A stretch of DNA of 52,566 bases. Source: an uncultured Clostridia bacterium. Its GTDB lineage: Bacteria; Bacillota; Dehalobacteriia; UBA4068. Under the pieces are notes generated by a model. That model worked only from the letters and a program-made list of their open reading frames with translations, was not told where the DNA came from and made no database searches. Positions 8,511 to 16,892 of this stretch are shown piece after piece; the stretch's first letter is position 1, and each line of letters begins with the position of its first letter. A program made the position numbers and the translations under genes. The DNA lies in assembly GCA_944393575.1 (NCBI GenBank), contig CALYAP010000050.1, positions 1 through 52,566 of the forward strand. Direction: 5' to 3'.

Positions 8511-9473
8511 ATGGCCAGTAAATATAAGAAAATGATTGATTTTCTGACTAGCCAGCGGAATATGATTATCTGCGGGCATGAGCAGCCGGATGGCGATTGC
8601 TTAGGCTCTATGTTGGCAGTGTTCCATGCTTTTGCTGGCCAAGAAAAAAATTGGCGCTTGGTTTCTCCGGATGCTATTCCTTCGTATCTATCATATCTTC
8701 CAGGGATTGATAAAATAATCAAGCCAGAGGATATTGATATCGATGTAGAGGCAGTGTTGATCTTGGACTGTCGTAGTGCTCACCGGACCGGATTATGGAT
8801 TGAACCTTATCTATCTGGTAGGCCCGTTTATTGTGCTGACCATCATGAAGGGAAGCGTTTTGACGGCAATTATTTGATTTTAGAACCCGAGGCTGCTGCC
8901 ACTGCAGAAATAATAGCTGCTATTGTCGATGATGCAGGTATTGAGTTGAATTCTGCTATTGCTACCAATCTTTATAGCGGCATTGTCTCTGATAGTGGAG
9001 GATTCAGATATCCCAGCACTACCCAACGTTCGCTGATGCAAGCAGCCAAACTATTGCCATTTATCGATATTGAACAAATTACCGTGCATATTTTTGAAGA
9101 TTGTTCCCTAACCAATATGCGCTTAAAGGGATATTGCTGCAGTTCAATGCAGCTTTCTTGTGGCGGACAGCTTTGTTATGCTGTTTTGGACAAGCAAACT
9201 ATTGAAAAATTTGGCGCTAGCCCTACGGATCTTTCTAATATTGTCAATTACACTTTGATGACTCATGGAGTACGCTTGGGGATACTCTTTGAAGAACATG
9301 ATGATTTTATCAAAGTAAGTTTCCGTTCCCGCAAGGGGATTAATGTTTGCGACCTGGCCCATTCACTTGGTGGCGGAGGTCATGAGTTGGCAGCGGGGGT
9401 GCGTATCCGCGAACCTTTAGCGATTGCCCAAAGACAGGTACTTGATGCTGCAAAGGAAATGATTGCTCAATGA
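8511..9473 (+). CDS. nrnA: DHH/DHHA1 phosphoesterase, NrnA-like nanoRNase / pAp phosphatase
   Basis: This 320-residue protein has the DHH phosphoesterase plan. The metal-binding motif GHEQPDGDCLGS comes first (about residues 22-33), then VLILDCRSAHRTG, the DHH triad in CADHHEGK, and SGIVSDSGGFRYPST. A DHHA1 substrate-binding domain ends with GGGGHELAAG. In Bacillota, NrnA hydrolyses short oligoribonucleotides and 3'-phosphoadenosine 5'-phosphate. It occupies the usual place between rbfA and truB, and its stop overlaps the next start (ATGA), which indicates translational coupling. Confidence 0.9.
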   Translation: MASKYKKMIDFLTSQRNMIICGHEQPDGDCLGSMLAVFHAFAGQEKNWRLVSPDAIPSYLSYLPGIDKIIKPEDIDIDVEAVLILDCRSAHRTGLWIEPYLSGRPVYCADHHEGKRFDGNYLILEPEAAATAEIIAAIVDDAGIELNSAIATNLYSGIVSDSGGFRYPSTTQRSLMQAAKLLPFIDIEQITVHIFEDCSLTNMRLKGYCCSSMQLSCGGQLCYAVLDKQTIEKFGASPTDLSNIVNYTLMTHGVRLGILFEEHDDFIKVSFRSRKGINVCDLAHSLGGGGHELAAGVRIREPLAIAQRQVLDAAKEMIAQ

Positions 9474-11293
9474 ATTATGATGGCTTTATTAACCTTAATA
9501 AAGATAAAGGGTATAGTTCCCAATATGCCGTAGCCGCTGTGAAGCGGCTTTTGCATGTCAAAGCCGGTCATTGCGGCACCCTTGACCCTCAGGCGGAAGG
9601 TGTTTTGCCTATTTGCTTGGGAAAGGCGACTCGCTTAAGTGGTTTGGTAATGGGTAGGCCCAAAACATATATTGGTGAGATTTGTTTTGGCGAGGCTACT
9701 AGTAGCTATGATGCTGCCGGAGATATTACTGATATTGCTGACGCATCGCATCTTACAGCAGCTATGGTTGAAGATGTATTGCCTAAGTTTATAGGTGCTA
9801 TTGCCCAGATTCCCCCAGCTATTTCGGCATTAAAGCAAGGTGGTGTGCCACTTTATAAGCGGGCCAGGAGAGGGGAAAAGCTTGATCTCAAAGCACGTCC
9901 AGTGATGATTTATGATATCCGTCTTTTATCATTCACTCCTGGTGTTAAGGCCTATGCTAAGATCGAAGTTGAATGTGGACAGGGGGCCTATATCCGTTCA
10001 TTGGCTTTTGATATCGGAAGAGCATTGCAATTACCAGCCCATCTATCAGCATTACAACGGACCCGTACGGGTGAATTTGTTTTGAGCAATACTTATACTA
10101 TTCAGCAAATCCAGGATATGGCTGAGGCGGGAGATCTAAGCTTTATCTTGCCAATGAACGAAGTGGTAGATTTTATTCCTCAGCTAGTCGTAAATGAAAA
10201 GCAGAAAAATAAGATTAGCCATGGACATTCTATTATAGCACCTACGGAATTTAATGAAGGAGAGCAGGTTAGGTTAGTAAATAATAGTCATGATTTATTG
10301 GCCCTAGGGACAGTTGTTAAGGATAATGATAAAAAGATAATTAAAATGGATAAAGTTTTTATTGAACCTCAGGCCAATTTAGCTTGCGCTATTGGGAATT
10401 TTGATGGCTTGCATTTAGGCCATAAGGCTCTTTTTACTGTTTTAAAACAGCAAAAAAGAGCTATAGGCAGTAAAAGCGCAGTATTAACTTTTGAGCCACA
10501 CCCATTAGCGATCATTAAGGGACAAGCCCCTCAAATGATAACTGGAGCTAAACTTAAAGATGAACTTTTAACAGAGTATTTTGCTATCGATAAAGTGATG
10601 ACCTACGAATTCACTCATGAGGTGATGAATAGCACTCCTGAAGAGTTTGTGGATAAGATTATTGTTAATCAAGTTAAGCCCCAGCATGTCGTAGTAGGAT
10701 ATAATTTTACTTTTGGCATTGATGGAAGGGGAACCGCATCTGTGCTGCGCTCTCTATGTCAGGATAAGGGAATAGATGTCACTATCGTCGGAGAAATAGA
10801 TAGTCAATATGGCCCGGTTAGTTCCAGTAATATCAGAAAATATTTAGCAGATGGCAATCTGGAAGCAGTTAATGAAATGCTTGGGTATTGGTTTGTTATC
10901 GAAGGTGAGGTTATCTATGGTAATCAGCTAGGTCGCAGCATCGGCTATCCAACCGCTAACTGTCATACTGAAATAAACCAAGCGGTACCACAAAATGGTG
11001 TTTATGCTACACGCATAGAGCATAATGGTGTTACCTATGATGGTGTTACTAATTTTGGCTTTAAACCAACTATTGGCGGGGAAACTAAACCTTTGATGGA
11101 AGCACACCTTTTTGACACTGATTTAGATTTATATGGTGAAACTATTAGGGTTTGGTTTGGCAAGTTTCTTCGCCCGGAACGTAAATTTGCTAGTATTAGT
11201 GAATTAACTGCTCAGATTAATACAGATTCGATAGCGGCAAGACAATTTTTATCAACTGTACCGCCTAATAAACACTTGCCAAGTATTGAATAA
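9470..11293 (+). CDS. truB-ribF: TruB::RibF fusion: tRNA pseudouridine-55 synthase fused to riboflavin kinase/FMN adenylyltransferase
   Basis: One uninterrupted 607-residue reading frame joins two genes that are normally separate neighbours. Residues 1 to about 295 are TruB: GFINLNKDKGYSSQ, GHCGTLDPQAEG with catalytic Asp39, AYIRSLAFDIG, then a short PUA-like tail ending near KMDKVFIEP. TruB makes pseudouridine 55 in the T-loop of tRNAs. Residues from about 299 to 607 are bifunctional RibF. The FMN adenylyltransferase motif is GNFDGLHLGH (309-318), with SSSNIRKYL later. The flavokinase motif is GRSIGYPTAN (488-497). RibF converts riboflavin to FMN and FAD. Both halves look complete with their motifs intact, and almost no linker lies between them. 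The start overlaps nrnA by 4 nt. Confidence 0.92.
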   Translation: MNYDGFINLNKDKGYSSQYAVAAVKRLLHVKAGHCGTLDPQAEGVLPICLGKATRLSGLVMGRPKTYIGEICFGEATSSYDAAGDITDIADASHLTAAMVEDVLPKFIGAIAQIPPAISALKQGGVPLYKRARRGEKLDLKARPVMIYDIRLLSFTPGVKAYAKIEVECGQGAYIRSLAFDIGRALQLPAHLSALQRTRTGEFVLSNTYTIQQIQDMAEAGDLSFILPMNEVVDFIPQLVVNEKQKNKISHGHSIIAPTEFNEGEQVRLVNNSHDLLALGTVVKDNDKKIIKMDKVFIEPQANLACAIGNFDGLHLGHKALFTVLKQQKRAIGSKSAVLTFEPHPLAIIKGQAPQMITGAKLKDELLTEYFAIDKVMTYEFTHEVMNSTPEEFVDKIIVNQVKPQHVVVGYNFTFGIDGRGTASVLRSLCQDKGIDVTIVGEIDSQYGPVSSSNIRKYLADGNLEAVNEMLGYWFVIEGEVIYGNQLGRSIGYPTANCHTEINQAVPQNGVYATRIEHNGVTYDGVTNFGFKPTIGGETKPLMEAHLFDTDLDLYGETIRVWFGKFLRPERKFASISELTAQINTDSIAARQFLSTVPPNKHLPSIE

Positions 11294-11304
11294 TAGGCTA
11301 TAAT
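11276..11304 (+). promoter_or_regulatory. Promoter of rpsO
   Basis: TTGCCA (11276-11281), a 17-nt spacer and a perfect TATAAT (11299-11304). It overlaps the 3' end of truB::ribF, so rpsO can be transcribed independently of the upstream operon. The predicted start is near 11311. Confidence 0.75.
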
Positions 11305-11310
11305 ATAAAA

Positions 11311-11392
11311 GTTGTCACCCATACTTGGAACAGCGAATCTCCAACGCTTTCTCAGTTTTGGGCAGGTAGCGAAATGCTAAAAAAGGAGGGGT
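11311..11392 (+). promoter_or_regulatory. rpsO 5' leader, possible S15 autoregulatory structure
   Basis: About 85 nt lie between the predicted start and the rpsO ATG. CCCA near the 5' end can pair with TGGG further on, and inside it AGCG pairs with CGCT as a small hairpin. AAAAGGAGGGG follows as a strong ribosome binding site. S15 represses its own mRNA through varied leader structures in different bacteria. I see foldable elements but cannot match a known class. Confidence 0.35.
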
Positions 11393-11396
11393 AAAA

Positions 11397-11660
11397 ATGG
11401 ATACTGCTACGAAAAAAGAAATCATCGAAAAGTATGCTATCCATGAAGGCGATACTGGTTCTCCGGAAGTTCAGATTGCAGTACTCAGTTATCAGATCAA
11501 TCATCTGACCGAGCATTTAAAAGTGCATAAAAAAGACTTCCATAGCCGTCGTGGTTTGTTGAAGATGGTTGGTAGACGTCGTTCTCTTTTGAATTATCTG
11601 AAGAGCAAAGATATTGACCGTTACCGTAATATTATCAACAGCCTCGGTCTTCGTCGCTAA
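11397..11660 (+). CDS. rpsO: 30S ribosomal protein uS15
   Basis: At 87 residues it has the family length. Recognisable segments are [55 protein letters not shown] and the end [12 protein letters not shown]. uS15 binds the 16S rRNA three-way junction of helices 20-22 and contributes to bridge B4 with the 50S subunit. It follows truB::ribF in the standard gene order but has its own promoter, and a strong terminator follows. Confidence 0.98.
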   Translation: MDTATKKEIIEKYAIHEGDTGSPEVQIAVLSYQINHLTEHLKVHKKDFHSRRGLLKMVGRRRSLLNYLKSKDIDRYRNIINSLGLRR

Positions 11661-11686
11661 AATATTGCATCAAGACTTTTCAACTA

Positions 11687-11717
11687 GGAAGGAGAAAATT
11701 TCTCCTTCCTTTTTATT
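11687..11717 (+). terminator. Bidirectional intrinsic terminator between rpsO and the convergent symporter gene
   Basis: The 11-bp stem GGAAGGAGAAA / TTTCTCCTTCC is followed by TTTTTATTTT. In the other direction the stem is also followed by a short T-rich run. It ends rpsO, and probably the symporter gene whose stop codon is at 11713. Confidence 0.85.
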
Positions 11718-13122
11718 TTGGGTATTTATTATGGGAAGAAAAATGCTCTTTGGTTAACTTAGCCACTACTCCAGAGAGTGCTGCTAGGGCGATTAGGTTA
11801 GGAATAGCCATCATACCGTTTAAAGTATCTGAGATATCCCATACTAGCCCTAGTTCCATAGTGGCTCCGGCTATCACCATTAGGACAAAGATGATTTGAT
11901 AAATACGTATCGCTTTTGTGCCAAAGAGAAATTCTGCGCAGCGTGCGCCATATAGCGACCAACCAATAACTGTTGATAAGGCAAAGCAGATGATAGCGAT
12001 CGCCATAAAAATAGTAGAAAACGTACTGCCAAATACTGATGAAAACGCTGAGGTGGAAAGAGTCGCTCCAGCTTCTATTCCCCAGTTAATATCCACGCCG
12101 CTCATCATAATTGAAAGTGCGGTTAGAGTACAAATAACAAAACTTCCCAGGAAAACTTCAAAGATGCCGAAAAGACCTTGCTGTACTGGGCCTTTAGTAT
12201 CGGCTGCCGCATGAGCAATCGGTGCTGAACCAAGCCCTGCCTCATTAGAAAAGATACCACGAGAGAAACCTCTCTGCATGGCAGTCATAATGCTAAAGCC
12301 GACAATACCTCCGCCAGCGGCTTCCCAATCGCCAAAGGCACCTTCAAAAATCATGGCAAAAGTAGGCCCAATATTTTGGATATTAGCTAACACTATAATC
12401 ATAGTGCCAATTATATAAAAACCAGCCATAAACGGCACCAGTTTTTCTGTTACTCTACCAATGCGTTTAATACCGCCGATGATAATGATACCAATAATGA
12501 TAGCCAAAATAATGCCAATGATAAGATTGAAATACTCTGTTTGGGCTAGAGCAAATTGCTCAAAAACACTGCTAATAGAACTAGCTACAGTATTGATTTG
12601 GGCAATATTACCAATGCCAAACGATGCCAATAGCCCCAACATACTAAATAGGCTTCCTAGCCAGAGCCATTTTTTACCCAGACCATTTTTGATATAGTAC
12701 ATTGGTCCGCCGACCCAATCCCCAGTGGAATTACGTTCCCGATAGCGGATGGCAAGGGTAATTTCAGCATATTTGGTTGCCATGCCGACCAAAGCGGCGA
12801 TCCACATCCAAAAGATGGCCCCAGGACCACCAAGCGTAAGTGCCCCGGCAACACCAGCGATATTACCTGTACCAACTGTGGCAGAAAGAGCTGTCGTTAA
12901 TGCCTGCAGGGGCGTTACCGCTCCGTTATCAGTAGTGGTGGTTTTATGAAAAATTTTGCCAACGGTATTTTTGAGCGCATAGCTAAATTTGTTGAATTGG
13001 ATACCTCGACTACGGATAGTCAAAAGTATCCCAACACCTAACATCAAAGCCATGATTGGCCAACCCCAAATAAAACTATTTATTGAGTCATTAATATTGG
13101 TGATATGATCCCCCAAACTCAT
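11713..13122 (-). CDS. Alanine/glycine:cation symporter family protein (AGCS)
   Basis: The 469-residue polytopic membrane protein is hydrophobic throughout, with roughly 11 predicted membrane segments. Family marks are GIQFNKFSYALKN near the N-terminus, LQALTTALSATVGTGNIAGV (about residues 70-88), GATKYAE-like and GGPMYYI segments, and the conserved GFSRGIFSNEAGLGSAPIAH (about 288-307). AGCS proteins import alanine or glycine with sodium or protons. The gene is single and divergent from the T-box-controlled gene to its right. AGGTAG lies upstream of ATG 13122. Substrate and ion are not determinable from sequence. Confidence 0.93.
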   Translation of the reverse strand: MSLGDHITNINDSINSFIWGWPIMALMLGVGILLTIRSRGIQFNKFSYALKNTVGKIFHKTTTTDNGAVTPLQALTTALSATVGTGNIAGVAGALTLGGPGAIFWMWIAALVGMATKYAEITLAIRYRERNSTGDWVGGPMYYIKNGLGKKWLWLGSLFSMLGLLASFGIGNIAQINTVASSISSVFEQFALAQTEYFNLIIGIILAIIIGIIIIGGIKRIGRVTEKLVPFMAGFYIIGTMIIVLANIQNIGPTFAMIFEGAFGDWEAAGGGIVGFSIMTAMQRGFSRGIFSNEAGLGSAPIAHAAADTKGPVQQGLFGIFEVFLGSFVICTLTALSIMMSGVDINWGIEAGATLSTSAFSSVFGSTFSTIFMAIAIICFALSTVIGWSLYGARCAEFLFGTKAIRIYQIIFVLMVIAGATMELGLVWDISDTLNGMMAIPNLIALAALSGVVAKLTKEHFSSHNKYPK

Positions 13123-13277
13123 TGTTATGATCTACCTTTTTATAAATATCAAAGTTCTTGGATTTATTATTAGCTTGAATGCTAAAAACTATCTAACAAG
13201 ATTATCTTTTAATAAATAACTGCAGTGATTAAATGAAATGTTGAGAATAAAAGTCTCTTGTATAAGTTTATTACATC

Positions 13278-13306
13278 TTGACAAATATAGTTCTATATTA
13301 TATGAT
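13278..13306 (+). promoter_or_regulatory. Promoter of the T-box leader transcript
   Basis: A perfect -35 TTGACA (13278-13283), a 17-nt spacer and TATGAT (13301-13306). The transcript would start near 13313 and read into the T-box leader. Confidence 0.8.
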
Positions 13307-13329
13307 AAAGCTTAATTACATAGGGAAAA

Positions 13330-13600
13330 GCAATGATAAAGAGCAAGTACTCGCTGTGATAACGGACAGAGAGTTGCCGGAAGCTGAGAGGCGCACGGGA
13401 AACAGCTGAGGAATACGTCTTTGGAGCTGCGTACTGAACGAATTATCTTCTAGTAGGCTACGACGGGATGCGCCCGTTAAAGCGCAGGGCTTTAGCTAAA
13501 AGCTAGAGTTAAATGAGGCAAATAGCAAATGCTATTTGTAAACCTTGGGTGGTACCGCGAGACAGACCTCTCGCCCCTTGGATGGGGCGGGAGGTTTTTT
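13330..13600 (+). promoter_or_regulatory. T-box leader RNA with terminator/antiterminator switch
   Basis: The conserved T-box GGGTGGTACCGCG is at 13547-13559. Upstream is a long stem I with the AGAGAG and GGAGCTG elements and the segment AGTAGG just after the specifier region. The intrinsic terminator ACCTCTCGCCCC / GGGGCGGGAGGT plus TTTTTT (13566-13600) is the alternative to the antiterminator. Uncharged tRNA binding would allow read-through into the adenylate-forming enzyme at 13637. Aligned on the usual NNN-A-GTAGG pattern, the specifier is TCT (13449-13451), a serine codon. A frame shifted by one base would give TTC (Phe), so the amino acid is tentative. Confidence 0.93.
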
Positions 13601-13636
13601 AAGTTAATTTGGATACTGAAAGGAGTATGGTAGTAA

Positions 13637-15274
13637 ATGCCTATCACTGAGCTTTTGGAGAAAAATGCTCTGTTGTACCCTGATGAGGTGGCGTTGATCG
13701 AGATCAATCCAGAGCATGAACGTAATAGGGCAATATGGCAGGATCAGAATTTAGTGGAGCCAGATCAGGAAGAAATAACTCCTTATCGGCGGGAGATCAG
13801 TTGGGCTGATTTTGATTGTCGTGCTAATCGCTTTGCCAATCTGCTATTGACGCATGGAATTAAGAGGGGAGAGAAAGTTGCTATCCTCTTGATGAATTGT
13901 TTGGAATGGTTGCCTATTTATTTTGGCATCTTGCGGGCAGGAGCAATAGCGGTACCCTTGAATTATCGCTATACGGCAGAGGAGATCAAATATTGCTTGG
14001 AGCTATCAGATTCCTCTATGTTGGTTTTTGGACCGGAGTTTGAAGAGAGGATCGAGAAAATTAAAGATGAGATACCTGCAATCAAAAATCTCTTTTTTGT
14101 TGGTGACAGTTGTCCTGAATATGCCTTGAGTTATTTTAAATTTATCTCTTATTGCCGAAGAAGAAAACCGGAAATAGAGATTACTGATGACGATGATGCT
14201 GCAATTTATTTTTCTTCAGGGACCACGGGCTTTCCTAAAGCCATTTTACATAACCATCAGAGCCTGATGCATGCAGCTATCAGCGAGCAAAAACATCATG
14301 GCCAAACAAAAGATGATTGCTTTTTATGCATTCCGCCGCTTTATCATACCGGCGCCAAAATGCATTGGTTTGGCAGTTTGCTTTCTGCTAGCCCTGCTGT
14401 TTTATTGCGTGGTGTCAGCCCTAGGTGGATCTTGGAGACGGTTTCTCGGGAACATGTGTCAATTGTATGGCTGTTGGTGCCTTGGGCACAGGATATCCTA
14501 GATGCCCTCGATCGTGGTGACCTGAATATTGCTGATTATGATCTTTCCCGTTGGCGTTTGATGCATATCGGTGCTCAGCCAGTGCCGCCTAGCCTTATCA
14601 AACGCTGGAAAGAGCGTTTTCCCAATCATCAATACGACACTAATTACGGTTTAAGTGAGTCAACAGGGCCTGGTTGCGTCCATTTAGGAGTAGAGAATAT
14701 TGATAAGGTAGGAGCAATCGGCAAACCTGGATATGGATGGAAGGCAAAAATAGTTGATAATAATGGTCAAGAAGTAGGTCCTGAAGAAGTCGGAGAATTA
14801 ATAGTATCTGGCCCAGGGGTTATGACTTGCTATTATCATGATCCTGTAGCCACTGCGGAAGTTTTGAAAGATGGCTGGTTGTTTACTGGTGATATGGCTA
14901 AAAAAGATGAGGATGGCTTTATCTTTTTGGTTGACCGCAAGAAAGATGTGATCATTACTGGTGGAGAAAATATTTATCCGGTGCAGATAGAGGATTTCCT
15001 GCGTAGCTGTGATTGGATCAAGGATGCTGCCGTGATTGGTCGAGCTCATAAACGTTTAGGGGAAATTGCTTCCGCTATTATTGAATTGAAAGATGGAGCC
15101 CAGTGTACCGAAGCGGATATTGCCGAATTTTGCAAAGCTCTGCCGCGTTATAAGCGCCCACGGGAGATTATTTTTGACAAAATTCCCCGTAACCCTACAG
15201 GTAAGATAGAAAAGGTCAAGCTGCGTGAAAAATATGGCGCATTGGAACTGGTGGCCCAGCAGATAATAAAATAA
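13637..15274 (+). CDS. Class I adenylate-forming enzyme, acyl-CoA synthetase-like
   Basis: The 545-residue protein is of the ANL superfamily (acyl/aryl-CoA synthetases, NRPS adenylation domains, luciferase). The AMP-binding P-loop is SSGTTGFPK (from residue 193). Further marks are YGLSES, GWLFTGDMAKKDEDGF, the hinge DRKKDVIITGGENIYP, and a C-terminal PTGKIEKVKLR with the catalytic lysine. It would activate a carboxylate to acyl-AMP and usually transfer it to CoA. No carrier-protein domain is fused. The T-box leader implies a link to amino-acid supply, so an amino-acid-related substrate is possible. Sequence alone does not give the substrate. AAAGGAG precedes the start, and a strong terminator follows. 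Confidence 0.88.
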   Translation: MPITELLEKNALLYPDEVALIEINPEHERNRAIWQDQNLVEPDQEEITPYRREISWADFDCRANRFANLLLTHGIKRGEKVAILLMNCLEWLPIYFGILRAGAIAVPLNYRYTAEEIKYCLELSDSSMLVFGPEFEERIEKIKDEIPAIKNLFFVGDSCPEYALSYFKFISYCRRRKPEIEITDDDDAAIYFSSGTTGFPKAILHNHQSLMHAAISEQKHHGQTKDDCFLCIPPLYHTGAKMHWFGSLLSASPAVLLRGVSPRWILETVSREHVSIVWLLVPWAQDILDALDRGDLNIADYDLSRWRLMHIGAQPVPPSLIKRWKERFPNHQYDTNYGLSESTGPGCVHLGVENIDKVGAIGKPGYGWKAKIVDNNGQEVGPEEVGELIVSGPGVMTCYYHDPVATAEVLKDGWLFTGDMAKKDEDGFIFLVDRKKDVIITGGENIYPVQIEDFLRSCDWIKDAAVIGRAHKRLGEIASAIIELKDGAQCTEADIAEFCKALPRYKRPREIIFDKIPRNPTGKIEKVKLREKYGALELVAQQIIK

Positions 15275-15278
15275 ACAT

Positions 15279-15309
15279 AAAAGTCCTTAGAAATCTCTAA
15301 GGACTTTTT
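15279..15309 (+). terminator. Intrinsic terminator after the adenylate-forming enzyme
   Basis: A 13-bp stem AAAAGTCCTTAGA / TCTAAGGACTTTT with a 4-nt loop and a T-run. Confidence 0.88.
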
Positions 15310-15326
15310 GTTATTACTATCAAGGA

Positions 15327-15363
15327 AAGTACGCTATTTATGGCGAATCGGAATAGCGTACTT
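15327..15363. repeat. Perfect 12-bp inverted repeat upstream of fchA
   Basis: AAGTACGCTATT (15327-15338) and AATAGCGTACTT (15352-15363) are separated by 13 nt. No T-run follows, so it is not an ordinary terminator. The right arm runs into TTGACA (15362-15367), a possible -35 without a convincing -10. An operator or a 5'-leader hairpin is possible. Confidence 0.5.
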
Positions 15364-15401
15364 GACATTATTTAACTTAGATCAAAGGAGATTTTGCTAA
15401 T

Positions 15402-16031
15402 ATGCGTATTTGTGATTTATCTTGTACTGATTTCATTGATGCCTTGGCTTCTTCCCAGCCTTATCCAGGTGGCGGCGGTGCAGCAGCATTAGCCGGCGCT
15501 ATCGGTGTGGCGCTTGGAGATATGGTTGGTAGCTTTACTGTAGGAAAAAAGAAATATCTTGATGTTGAAGCAGAGATGATCAGCCTAAAACAACAATCAG
15601 CCGAGCTAGAGAAGCAATTATTGCATTTGGTAGATGAGGACGCCAGAGTCTTTGCCCCATTGTCAAAAGCCTATGGTCTGCCTACCACCACTGATGAAGA
15701 AAAGGCTTATAAAGCAGAAGTTATGGAAAAATGTCTTAAGGATGCTGCCGAGGTTCCAATGGGCATTATGCGTTGCGCTTGTCAGGCTTTAGATATCTTA
15801 AAGCAGTTCGCTGAAAAAGGATCAAAGATGATGATTAGTGATGCTGGGTGCGGTGCTGTTTGTTGCCGAGCAGCATTGGAAGCGGCATCATTGAATGTCT
15901 TTATTAATACTAAGTCTATGAAAGATCGGCAGTATGCTGAAGAACTAAATGCTCAGGCTGACGCTATGTTGGCTAAGTATAGTTCTTTGGCTCAGGAGAT
16001 ATATCTTCAGGTTACTAATCAATGCCGGTAA
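15402..16031 (+). CDS. fchA: Cyclodeaminase/cyclohydrolase family protein (FchA-like)
   Basis: This 209-residue all-helical protein is of the FTCD_C family. The signature near the N-terminus is QPYPGGGGAAALAGAIGVAL, which forms the folate site, followed by MVGSFTVGKKKY. In anaerobic Bacillota, stand-alone members act as methenyl-tetrahydrofolate cyclohydrolase (FchA) in one-carbon metabolism. Related domains act as formiminotetrahydrofolate cyclodeaminase in histidine breakdown. Neither histidine-degradation genes nor formate-THF ligase lie nearby, so the exact activity is inferred. AAAGGAG precedes ATG 15402. The 3' end converges with the TtcA-like gene, 8 nt apart. Confidence 0.85.
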   Translation: MRICDLSCTDFIDALASSQPYPGGGGAAALAGAIGVALGDMVGSFTVGKKKYLDVEAEMISLKQQSAELEKQLLHLVDEDARVFAPLSKAYGLPTTTDEEKAYKAEVMEKCLKDAAEVPMGIMRCACQALDILKQFAEKGSKMMISDAGCGAVCCRAALEAASLNVFINTKSMKDRQYAEELNAQADAMLAKYSSLAQEIYLQVTNQCR

Positions 16032-16039
16032 GTATCATC

Positions 16040-16780
16040 TTATCCCTTAGAGGTAATACGCCCATCCCAGTCGCCATTAAACATCCGGTCTAAGGCACCA
16101 GTTAACCTATCCTTACCCATTGGTGCCAATTCCTCTAATTGAGCGATGATCTGTTTCATTTCCTGCCTTTTACCAAGACAGTTTTGTGGGCAATTGCTGC
16201 GACTGACTGGGAAATCTAATTTTTTAACGCAATAGCTAATTTGTTCCTCTGGCACGTAAATGAAGGGGCGGATAACAGTCAGTTGCATGCGGTCCAGATA
16301 AGTTACTGGCTTAAAACTGCCGATACGGCCTTCAAAAAAGAGGTTTAGCAGCATTGTTTCAGCTACATCATCCTGATGATGGGCTAGCGCTATTTTGGGA
16401 TAACCATGCTCTTTGGCTAAGGTGTTTAGCGCACCGCGACGCATCTTAGCGCAAAGGGAGCAGGGGTTGCTTTCCTGCCGGTAGTCAAAAATCACTTCAC
16501 CTATTTGCGTTTTTTCCCAAAAGAAGGGTACCTCTAATTGATCGCAAAAAGCTTTCATTTTATCAACACTATCTCCTGGAAAACCTAAGCAAACATGCCC
16601 CGCGGCTAAGGGATATTTGTATTTGGAGATAGTCAAGAATTTTTTTAGCGCCCATAATAAAGTAAGGCTATCCTTGCCTCCGGAGAGACCAACCATGATC
16701 GGTGTATCATCAGCTATCATCTGATGTCTGACAATGGCCTTTTTCATTCTTTTATATATTTCATCAAATCCATGTCTCAT
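16040..16780 (-). CDS. ttcA: TtcA-family tRNA 2-thiocytidine biosynthesis protein
   Basis: The 246-residue protein is of the PP-loop ATPase (AANH) superfamily. It has VGLSGGKDSLTLLWAL (about residues 28-43), PCSLCAKMRRGALNTLA with the CxxC pair, and HHQDDVAETMLLN. A further Cys cluster, SNCPQNC, lies near the C-terminus. TtcA proteins bind an Fe-S cluster through such cysteines and thiolate cytidine 32 of some tRNAs. In Bacillota several relatives have unproven targets, so the product nucleoside is inferred. GAGG lies upstream of the start. The gene is divergent from minC. Confidence 0.85.
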   Translation of the reverse strand: MRHGFDEIYKRMKKAIVRHQMIADDTPIMVGLSGGKDSLTLLWALKKFLTISKYKYPLAAGHVCLGFPGDSVDKMKAFCDQLEVPFFWEKTQIGEVIFDYRQESNPCSLCAKMRRGALNTLAKEHGYPKIALAHHQDDVAETMLLNLFFEGRIGSFKPVTYLDRMQLTVIRPFIYVPEEQISYCVKKLDFPVSRSNCPQNCLGKRQEMKQIIAQLEELAPMGKDRLTGALDRMFNGDWDGRITSKG

Positions 16781-16892
16781 ATTCTAACCTCATTTTTAGC
16801 AGGAAAATTTAAACAAACTGGCGAAACTAATATAGTTAAAAATAGCATAAGATAATTACTAGATAACATTTATATTGGGAGGCCCCATATCT

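Noticed and set aside
10340-10395. The TruB::RibF join as a possible missed stop or frameshift
   Set aside because: The reading frame is continuous with no stop, and both halves keep intact motifs, so the fusion was accepted, although raw-read confirmation is advised.
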